Of a stretch of 64,000 bases of DNA, positions 41,248 to 50,759 are shown piece after piece. The DNA is from Macrotrachela quadricornifera. Taxonomy: Eukaryota > Rotifera > Eurotatoria > Philodinida > Philodinidae. The DNA is taken from assembly GCA_022393335.1 (NCBI GenBank), contig JAJEKB010021243.1:185466-249465 (forward strand), in the 5' to 3' direction. Below the pieces are notes generated by a model. That model had not been told where the DNA came from and did not search any database. It was given only the letters and a program-made list of their open reading frames with translations. A program made the translations under genes and the position numbers. Position 1 is the stretch's first letter. Every line of letters starts with the position of its first letter.

Positions 41248-43069
41248 ATATATATTCATTTTGTATTTTAAATTGTTACTATTATCGTTGTTGTGTAATA
41301 AATTATTATTTGCAAAATAAAAACACATTTGTTTATCAAACTATGACTATAAAAAATATAATAATAATTTTTCTAGAAATTATTTTGTTAAATTTCATGT
41401 TAGACAAATAATATTGAGCAATTACTTGACAATCGTAATATAGACAAATATACATTAAAGTATATTTCGTAAGAAAAATTTTTCTTTCTGTTCGATATAA
41501 CATCATGTGTTATTACTCAACATCAATTTATTTCAATTTAACATAATAATATATTCAAACAACATACGGAGGTCCGAAAGTGATGGCTTATCTAAAAAAA
41601 CTATAAACATCAATACGGCCTAACTTCACCATTACTAACTCATGACCTGTTTCAGGTCCGAAAGTGATGGTTTATCTATAATTTCTAACACAACTACGGC
41701 CTAACTTTACCATTACTAACTCATGACCTGCTTCAGGTCCGAAAGTAATGGTTTATCACATAATTCATGACTACAACTACGGCCTAACTTGACCATCACA
41801 TATTCAAGACCTCCTTTTTTTTAAAAATATTATAATGGAAAGAAAAGACAGAAAGTAATTAGACGAAAATATATTTGAAAAATTACTTTTTTCAATTATT
41901 ACATCAAAACCTACGAGAAAAAAAAATTCATAAAATGGTAAAAATAATAATTGTTTTATGTTCATTTTTAATCAAAATGCAAGATCGATGATATCACTAA
42001 GGTATGCTTTTAGACTAGCTGATGAAATTATCCAGAAAATTTTTAGTTGATCTACTGATATATTGGGATATCATAAAGGAAACATTCGGCCATAATAACT
42101 TAGGATATCTTAATGACCTCTAAATAATTTACAAATCATGTTGATAGTTTTTGCAAGCACGGTTTTGAATATTTTTGATCCTTTGAAAGACTATTACAAG
42201 CAAGGAATAACGAGAGAGAAACTGCGGGAAAAAAGTACATTCGATTTTCCTTTTTATATGATAGTTTTCTCTAAAGATTTTTACAATCGTACTGCTTCAT
42301 TTGATAATTCATGTGATAAAACATCAATAACGAAAATTAATCATAACAAAAAATGATGAATTTATATACTGTTTAGATCGAATGTTCCTTTTAAGAGTTT
42401 TTGTGTCTCAAAACCTAATAGTTGCCTTGATAGTGATCTCATAAGAATGACGATATAGTTGGCTATTACTTTCAGATTAACAACTAAAGAGTCCAGATTT
42501 AACTCAACAGACTCTAATAACCAACTCTGCTCACTATCAAAATATTCTTTTTCAACTTTGAAGAATTAATCTTTGCACATATTAGTTTTCTTCATAATGA
42601 ACAGTTCGATTTCAATATTATCAATGTGATCTTTCGAAATATGCGTACATTCGAGAAAAATATGTTAAAACTTACATAGATAATATTATATTTAGTTATT
42701 CAATAAAATTATCCTGAAAAGATTCACGTTGAATACAGTGAATATCGAAAATAACGACACGATAAATTATGTCTGATTTAATTGAAAACTGGAGTCATAC
42801 AAAAGTGATGAAAATGTTTAATCTCATTTTCAGATTTTAATCCAAGTATTATTTACTAATGCATACAATACATTGAATAATTATGCAAAGAAAACTTTAA
42901 TTTCACATGAGTTTAATATTCTGATACATACAAAAAAAAATGTAGAAGTTTGAAAATGATACTCTATCTGTTTTAATTTACATCTAAAAAGTCTTGTACA
43001 GAGATCTTATTAACGAATGCTATTATATTTATTGTATAATAAATTCTTATTTTTAAAAGAAAAATTGAT
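41248..43069. other. Intergenic after Twinkle
   Basis: Contains the three-unit hairpin minisatellite at 41570-41812. The rest (41813-43069) has no recognisable gene; one 72-codon frame at 42138-42356 lacks a motif. Confidence 0.5.
41570..41812. repeat. Three-copy tandem repeat of about 80 bases, each unit hairpin-forming
   Basis: Units 41570-41653, 41654-41734 and 41735-41812 each begin AGGTCCGAAAGTRATGG and end near GACCT after GGCCTAACTT-ACCAT. Within a unit the start (AGGTC...AGTGATGGT) is the imperfect reverse complement of the end (ACCATTACT...GACCT), so each can fold back. The middle of the unit varies more than the ends. Possibly an expanded foldback MITE. Confidence 0.8.
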
Positions 43070-43400
43070 TTAATGATTATGATGTGAATATTGAATATCT
43101 TTTGTTTGTTGTTCTAATAATTTATGCTGTTGTTCTAATCGTTGTTTTACATCCTCAATTATTAATTGACAAGAATCATTTTCTTCACATTTTAAACGAT
43201 AATTTTTATATTCATTATCATTAATATATAAATTTTCAAAATTTTTATTTGCTTTATACAAATAATTTTGAAGAAAATATCGAAGAATATTCATATCAGT
43301 TATATTAAAATTTCCATCTCGATCGCTATTAGATAAATCCATTAGAATTTTTTCATGTGATATTAATGTAAAAATATATTTAAATTGTAAAGTACAAAAC
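43070..43400 (-). pseudogene. 3' half of a host ORF split by the hAT insertion
   Basis: Minus-strand coding sequence from the left edge of the hAT element to the stop at 43070. It carries SDRDGNFNITDMNIL, which resembles an EF-hand calcium loop (D-x-D-x-x-G-x-x), then a Gln-rich coiled tail (KQRLEQQHKLLEQQ). With one copy of the 8-bp duplication removed it continues in frame from the half at 47670-48052, giving 238 codons including stop. No family recognised. Confidence 0.75.
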
Positions 43401-43408
43401 ATCATAAT
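43401..43408. repeat. Left 8-bp target-site duplication of the hAT element (ATCATAAT)
   Basis: Identical to 47670-47677. It fits the hAT preference nTnnnnAn (T at 2, A at 7). Confidence 0.93.
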
Positions 43409-43424
43409 TAGGTATGTAGCGAAC

Positions 43425-43550
43425 CCGAACGTTCGGGTTCGGTGGGTTCGGGTTCGAGTTCGGGTTCGGGTTCGGTCTTAGGGTTCGGGTTCGGGTTCGG
43501 GTTCGGTCCCAAGAGTTCGGGTTCGGGACCGAACAGTTCGGGTTCGTTTT
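43425..43550. repeat. Left subterminal GTTCGG-rich array of the hAT element
   Basis: Repeated GGGTTCGGGTTCGG units with palindromic CCGAACGTTCGG at 43424-43436; mirrored as CCGAACCCGAAC repeats at the right end. Confidence 0.85.
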
Positions 43551-44577
43551 AAAAGTTTGAACTGGGAATCGATATATATCTATTAAGCTAGTCGTTAAAT
43601 CTGATTGTCAGAATTATTTTGCTATTGTAAATAGAACTTTTCAATTTCGTTCATATAATATTTCAATCTGTATGATTATACAATTAAACCTCAAACTTAA
43701 TCGAGGTTTCAATGAAAGTTGCGTGTATGATAGATATACAGTTTTGCGACAGATATATGTGGAAGTTTTGAATAACTTCGATAAATCCACAAGTATAATT
43801 ATAACAAAACTGTTCCATGAAAGGAACAATAGTAGAAGTCGACATTTATGAACATATCACGATATCCTTTTATTATTCATTTCTTTAAGAATGATAAAGA
43901 GATGCAGTTATCATGTATATTTATCTTCGGTTTTTCTATTGCTGCGTCGTATATTTTGAACTGTTATTAACTTATCCTTAATTTGATAACGTCTACAAGA
44001 ATGCAACATGCGTATATCTATTGTATTACTACTTTTTTATTTTTTCTCATTCTGTCCGATATGTCATGTGGGAATGAATATACGACACTACACGAATATT
44101 TTTCTTGTTTTATAACCATTCTCCGATGACTCGATATTAAAGTTAATACAACGAATCTCTTCTCAGTGTGACGAGGTCACGATTAACGGATTCACTTCGT
44201 TCTCTGTCTAGACAGTTCATCGTTAACAATTAACGGTTTTACTATTAGTTTCAAATTCACTTATAAATATGATTATATTTTAGATCTTTGTTCATTACCA
44301 TCATTATTCCTGCATTTATCGCACAACAAACATCATCATCATCTTGCTTTTTGTTTATCATCATCTTGTTTTTTGTTTATCATCAATATTATCGTCTTCC
44401 TTTTTTGTTTATCATCAACATTATTTTCTTATTATTATTGATTATTTATCAATATTTTCTTTTAACAACTATTGAAAGTTCAAAATTGTTATTTAACGTT
44501 GTATAATTGAAAACAACGTATGTTAATACACTTAACCTATGCAATCTATTAATAATTCTAGTTTGTTTTTATTTCAG

Positions 44578-47358
44578 ATGCATAATTCTACAAATAATAA
44601 TCAAACAACAAATCAACAAACTGTAATTACAAGACAATCACGTGTTTGGAATTATTTTGAAAGAATTGTTTCTAATCAAAAGTTAATGGCTAAATGTTTA
44701 GTTGATAATTGTACAACAGTTTTATCTACACCACTTTATTCTACTTCTACTTTAATCCGTCATTTACAATATGTTCATCAAATAGTAGATTTTAAACGTA
44801 AAGAAACACTTGTAAAGCATTCAACTACGAAGAAAATTTCTTTACAACAAAAAAAAAAACTCGATGATGCTGTTGTTACTGCAATTGTAGAAGATGGACG
44901 AAGTTTTAATGACTTTTCTAAATCTGGTGTTAAAAAGTTTATACAATTAGCATTACCAGGTGGGAAAATGCTCATGATTTTTTTTCTATATCTTATATGC
45001 TCTCCTTTATCTCTTAGACTATACGCCACCACACAGAATTTCAATATCAAAACAATTAAAACGTCTTCATACTAAACATGTTAGTTCAATGATGGATAAT
45101 TTATCAAAAATAAATTTTATTTCTGTTACTACGGACTTCTATTCTGATATTAAAGGAATATCTTATTTGGTATTAACCGGTCATTATATAACTGGTAATT
45201 TCGTTTTGAACTCAACGATATTACGCTTTTCTTCTTTTCAAACAAGACATTTTTCATACTTAATTGGTGCTGAAATTGAAAAACAATTAGTTGAATTGAA
45301 CTTATTTGACAAAGTGACTAGTATAACATGTGATGCAGCACCAAACATGGTTAAAATGTTTGATTATTTAACACGTACTGATATATCTCGTATTCATTGT
45401 CAAGCACACTTGCTTCATTTAATTATATGCAATGGTTTAGGTCTTTGGGTCGATATAAAAAAAAAGAAAACAACAACTGATGATAATTCTATTGATCCTG
45501 AAGAACGATTGAGTCAATCATTACAAAAAGTTAATATTATTGATCAAGGTGGTGATGATAATTACAGTAGTGATTCAGTTGAATCACAAAATGAAAGTCA
45601 AGAAGTTGTAAGCATATTGTTTCCTTTCACATGCGTTATTTGTTCTCTTCTTGTTATTTAGGACAATCAACAAAATGTTGATATTGATTTATATAACACA
45701 CAAAGAAATACTGATGATGATTTCAATTCGACTGATAGTGAATCAGAAGATGAAAATTCAATGACAACATATGAAGATAATTTTCAAATAGGAATTAATA
45801 CTAATTCAAATGACGATGAAGATCCATCACTAGAGAAACCAGATCGACGCATTCGATTAGTTATTGAAAGTTAGTTTGATTTTTTTTATAATTCTGTAGG
45901 GATTTTTTTTTCTTTTGTTCTGAGTATTTAATGGGAGTATTCATGTCTCTCTTGTTATTATAGAAAGCCGACAATTGGTCAATATGATAAAAGGTTGTTC
46001 AATTTTATCATCATTTATAAATAAAATAAAAGAAGAGTATAATCAATATAATAAAGAGCATAAAATCAAACGGACATTAGTTGCTGATGTACGTACACGT
46101 TGGAATTCAACGTATAAAATGCTTGAAATATTAAATATGTATCGAGTATTAATTAATGAATTATTTCAAAATAAAGCAAATTTAAATATAACAAAAAAAC
46201 AATTACATCGATTAAGTTCTTACGAATTTACTAGTGACTGTTGGTATACAGTCGAAATGCTTATAAATGTGCTCAAGCCTTTCTACAGAGGCACCAAAGC
46301 TATTAGTGGCACTGAGTATCCGACAATAGGTATTGCTTTTTATGTATTTCGTCGGCTTAAAAGAGAATTTCTTTCTGTTTATCAACCAACAGATGGTCCA
46401 TTACTAATTAATATGAAAAAATGTTTATTAAATAAAATGAACTATTATTGTTCAAAAGATTCTTCACAAACAAAAATCATTCAAGTAAGTTAAGAACTTT
46501 ATATTTTGTGTTGTTTTTTATTTAATTAATTTTTATTATTATTTTGAAAATAATATTTTTTATTAATTTATGTTTTAAATTTATTAATTTTAGGTTTAAT
46601 TATAATTTTTTTTATTTGTGAGAGAATTATACAAAAAGTTTTAATTTATTTAGAGATTATTAGTTTAGTTTTTATTAAGCTTACAAAAAAAAAAATAATA
46701 GATAAATAAATTCTTAATTTAAAAGATAAAATCTCAAAACTTAATTAATTTCAACAATGAATCCCTATTCATAAGAACAATGTTTTTCTAATTTCAGTTT
46801 TATGGATATTTCGATCCTTATGGCATGTCAGTTATGTCAAATAATGAAACCAACTTGATTGAATATGAAATTAAACAGAAACTTCGTCATCAATCATCAA
46901 ATAGTCCAACACAGTCATCAACAACAAATTCAAATAAAGCTTCAAATGCTGCTAATGGTTCATGTACAAAAGAAAAGAATTCAAAAAAATCTTTAATTAA
47001 TTATTTTGTTGATACATTAAATGGTGAAGATACCAACGATAATAAAAAACAATCTACACCTTTAGCAAAAGTATTAAATGAAGAGTTTAAATTGTATAAA
47101 AATTTAGCTGCTCAATTTGTATCAATACCATTGGATAAATATGATTCACTTTTGTTTTGGAAGCAACATAATCATCTATTACCAAACTTAGCAACATTGG
47201 CTAAAAAATATTTAGCTTCGCCTGGTACAAGTTGTAAATCTGAATCCGCATTTAGTATTTCTGCTTACTACGGACGTAAACAACGTGCTCGACTTTCTTC
47301 TGATAATCTAAGTTATTCAGTATTTCTCAAGGATAAGCTATCCAATGAAGAAAAATAA
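44578..47358 (+). CDS. hAT transposase (BED-finger, ZBED-like)
   Basis: Five exons: 44578-44959, 45018-45607, 45662-45869, 45964-46484, 46798-47358; 2262 bases, 753 residues, no internal stop. A BED-type zinc finger lies at the N-terminus (KCLVDNC...TLIRHLQYVH). The RNase H-like core has FISVTTDFYSD with a catalytic aspartate, SITCDAAPNMVKMF, the insertion-domain HCQAHLLHLIIC, and DVRTRWNSTYKML (the conserved RW). The C-terminal dimerisation domain reads DSLLFWKQHNHLLPNLATLA, then ASPGTSCKSESAFS. It catalyses cut-and-paste transposition of the surrounding element. An in-frame ATG at 44539 would add 13 residues, but a TTTTATTTCAG immediately before 44578 suggests a splice acceptor and a non-coding first exon. 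Acidic, Asp/Glu/Ser-rich insert in exons 2-3. Confidence 0.93.
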
Positions 47359-47514
47359 AAACATTTGCTTTTTTTTGTATTGTTAAACACTATTGATGCC
47401 TTAGGTCAAAGTTCCATACAAAAGTATTAATTATTGTCTGATGAACAGGCAATAGTTCGACATTTTAGTATAAAAATCTAAACTCGAACGGTTTAGCCCA
47501 AAGCCCGATCCATT

Positions 47515-47660
47515 CGCTACCGAACCCGAACCGTTCGGTGACGAACCCGAACTGTTCGGTGCCGAACCCGAACCCGAACCCGAACCCTAAGAGCGAACGC
47601 GAACCCGAACCCGAACCCGAACCGTTCGGTCCCGAACCCGAACTGAAGTTCGGGTTCGCT
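47515..47660. repeat. Right subterminal CCGAAC-rich array of the hAT element
   Basis: Mirror of the left array, with CGAACCCGAACCGTTCGGT repeated; spans to the terminal repeat at 47669. Confidence 0.85.
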
Positions 47661-47669
47661 ACATGCCTA

Positions 47670-48052
47670 ATCATAATACCATCAAATATACAATTTAAAT
47701 GTTTATAACCATTATTTTGTGATATCATTTTATCTATTGTATAATAAACATAATGATTCATATTATCTTCATTTAAATCAGATTTTTCTAATTTTTTTTC
47801 AAGAATTTCTTGATGAATATTTAAATATTCATCATAACATGAACATAAATAAATATTCAATAAATACTTAAAACTAATTAATTTATCTTCTAATTGACTA
47901 TCATTAAAATATAATGGAATGACTTCATTTAATGTCATATGAAAATTCATTGCATTTGTACGTAATAAATTGATAATGATTCCACGTGTTGCTTGTGTAG
48001 CATATGTAACAAAATATGATGATGAATCGAAAAATGATGTTATTGAAGTCAT
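47670..48052 (-). pseudogene. 5' half of the host ORF split by the hAT insertion
   Basis: Begins at ATG 48052 (MTSITSFFDSSSYF) and runs to the element edge through YKHLNCIFDGIM. The first 125 residues are helical and acidic (ILEKKLEKSDLNEDN) with no motif I know. Reading through into the element extends it with a Gly/Ser/Phe-rich artefact encoded by the subterminal repeats. Host gene otherwise unidentified. Confidence 0.75.
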
Positions 48053-48988
48053 TTATTTTATTAAAAAAAAAAACAAGTAAAACATTCGAACTATTTATAT
48101 GTGGTCGATATAATTGCAAACCCACAGAATGAATAGGTTTTAAGTGTGATTTTTTGCCCACACATATGGTAGACGTATATGTAGGGCGAACATATGATTA
48201 TAGTCATCGCTATTTCTTAAGGAAATAAGATATTATCATATAACATTGCACTTTTCTTTCTCTATAATTACACCACAATGTTTTTCATTTTTTAAAATTA
48301 TTTGCCTTATAATTAATAATCTATCTTTGTATTTTAAAGGATATTATCAACAAAATATTAATATGCTATACATAATTTAAATAGATAAAGAAAATCATCG
48401 GCTTAATACGCTCAAAAATATTGATCGTCCAATGTTTTTTATCTATTTGTTCAATATATGATTGAATTGAGCTTTTTCTTGATATTGATTCATTTATATT
48501 TAATAGAAGTGATGATAAAGTTTTATTATCATTTTGTATAGAATTTCTATATTTACCATTTTTTTATCTTATTTTATTGACGAAAACTGTTGATAACGTC
48601 TTCACTTGATTTATGTTATTTGGTTTCATACTGTTTTGTGTAAATTTTAATTTATATTTAGGATCGAATGAGAAATAAAAGATTAATCTCATATATCGAA
48701 CAAGTGTGATTTATTTTATTATTATGAAATTTCTTAAAATTTATAATAGTTATTGCGTTTCGATAATAAATTATGATGAATCATAACAATGTTATAGATT
48801 GCTAACTATCATTTATTTAGTAGAGACTCTACTAGTAATCATAAGTAGCGCTCATCCTTTTCTGAAAGGAATTTTTCTATGATTATATCACTGAAAATAA
48901 ATTTCAATTGTAGTTATAGGAAACTAACGTCCACTTTTTACCCATTGTCGTTTTATAGAAATATTCCTATCTGTAATTCATATATACT
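48053..48988. other. Intergenic
   Basis: Upstream of the split host ORF; AT-rich, nothing supportable. Confidence 0.4.
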
Positions 48989-49868
48989 TAGGTCTGATCA
49001 AAAGTTCGTGCAACATTAAATAAAAATCTAAAGATAAGGAGATATTTTTAGTTTTATTTCATCAAATGTTGAGGATAGTTGTCAGTATTATTTATGCCAA
49101 GGCCAATCATTTCGACACAATTTGTTAAAAGTTTTTTTGAAGTCTTTTTCGAAAGAAATTTCTGGTATCTTGGAAATCGCATCAGCTAAACGAAGTTTCA
49201 CTTTTTTAATTACTTAAACTACGTTTGATAAAATTAGTTAGTCAGGAATTATATAGTATCATGTCTGAGGAATAAGGTGGATAAGACATTATATTAATAT
49301 TTTCTTCTGTCAAATAATTAATAATATTGGATGAGTATGAAGTCATCGATAATCATGAAGCATTTTTGTTTTCATATTCCACTAAAAAAGGACTTCAAAC
49401 AATTTTCGATATAGTACTCTATAATCTTGTCTTTACCTACACTCAGAATTATTTCATTTAAAGAATACATCATTTTCAAGTTTTGATTAAAACCTGTCTT
49501 CATGAACAATAATGTTAGCTGATTTCTCCTCAATAAGCCAGCTAGAATCAAATGACTTATGGCTGACGTACCCTAGAAAAATCTATGACATATCTCTAGT
49601 GGTGCTAGAACACAACTGACATGATGGAACAAAATTTTGCTGAATTTTTAAAAGAAATCAAAAACGATTAATTCATGCGGTTTCCAAGATACCTGAAATT
49701 TTTTGAAGAAAAAGACTTCAAAAAAACGTTTAACAAATTGTTAGAAATGATTGGTCTTGACATAAATAATACTGACAACTATCCTCAACATTTGATGAAA
49801 TAAAACTAAAAATATCTCCTTATCTTTATACTTTTATTTAATGTTGCACGAACTTTTGATCAGACCTA
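48989..49868. mobile_element. Tc1/mariner-like element with terminal inverted repeats of about 195 bases
   Basis: TA-flanked ends TAGGTCTGATCAAAAGTTCG and the reverse complement CGAACTTTTGATCAGACCTA bound 880 bases. The inverted repeats extend to about 49184 and from about 49675, for roughly 195 bases with few mismatches and small indels. The 490-base interior has no intact frame; it may be a decayed transposase or filler. The TA duplication and long inverted repeats fit a non-autonomous Tc1/mariner derivative. Confidence 0.8.
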
Positions 49869-50759
49869 GGTAATTTTAATAAAATTTGAGCATAAATTTT
49901 ATTGTTACTAATAACTTTGATGTCTTTAGTTGCTATCCTTGTTCATAATCATTATCAGCCAATGAGTATTGGTAAATTACTGAGGATAACGTAATATTAC
50001 TAATCCATTTTGATTTTGTTTTAGCTGTATCAGATGCGCATTGTATCGAAGAATTGACCATCATGTATATAGAATATTAAAGAATAAAACATAAATTTAT
50101 ATACAGAAAAATCTAGAAAAATGAACAAGTTTGTTATTTCGGATTTTTATACTATTCTAAAACTACTATTACCGAAAAAAGCTCAACTACCTTTTATTCG
50201 TATAAATATTTGTTGAATAAAAAAAACTCAAAACATTTATCTTATTATTTTCCAATAAGAAAATTCGGCTTTTATGAAATAAAAGAGTTTTTAGCCAAAA
50301 AAAGCCTATTTGAAAATTTTCCAAAATTAATAATACTATTCGATTTCTCGACCTCAAAAACTATTGGTCAAACTTAAAATGTCGTAGCTGTAGAGAAAAA
50401 GAATCTACTATTAATCTATCAGGCAATATTTTTTTGATCCTGAAACATTAATACACATATACAAACGCATTTTATCTTATGACTCTCCTAACAGTCGAAA
50501 GAATAAAAGTTTTTATCATTAGTAGAACAACTACAATCATCATTCATCAATAAATTATTTATTTATCATAAAATTAAAAGCAATATTTTCGATATCTATA
50601 ATGCAAATAAGAGTGAAAAGTTTTATATAAAAGAACTTGAACAAAAATATTATCACAATTCATAGACTTTCCGATTAACAGACGAAATTCTTTAAAAAGA
50701 AGTTCGATACATGATAAATAATATAACCTTATGTAAATATCTTGTATAATGTGATTGAT
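49869..50759. other. Intergenic
   Basis: Downstream of the acyltransferase gene; no gene recognised. Confidence 0.4.

Larger units (their letters stand above)
43409..47669 (+). mobile_element. Complete autonomous hAT-type transposon, 4261 bases
   Basis: Ends are inverted repeats: TAGGTATGTAGCGAACCCGA at the left and its near-perfect reverse complement (C for T at position 5) at the right, flanked by a perfect 8-bp duplication ATCATAAT. Subterminal regions (43425-43550 and 47515-47660) are dense inverted arrays of CCGAAC/GTTCGG, probably transposase-binding sites. The interior encodes one intact transposase gene in the plus direction. Insertion is in a minus-strand host ORF. Intact ends, duplication and coding frame indicate recent arrival. 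Confidence 0.95.

Noticed and set aside
41570..41812. AGGTC motifs as nuclear-receptor half-sites
   Set aside because: They coincide with the ends of the tandem hairpin units and are explained by repeat structure.
42018..42042. CTGATGA...GAAA pattern considered as a hammerhead ribozyme core
   Set aside because: The bases between the two core motifs do not form a stem II and no flanking helices are visible.
43425..43550. GTTCGG-rich tract considered as telomeric or subtelomeric repeat
   Set aside because: It is mirrored at the other end of a TIR-bounded element with an 8-bp target duplication, so it belongs to the hAT transposon.
47465..47669. Gly/Ser/Phe-rich C-terminal extension of the minus-strand frame at 47465-48052
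   Set aside because: It is read through the subterminal repeats of the inserted hAT element and is an artefact of the insertion.
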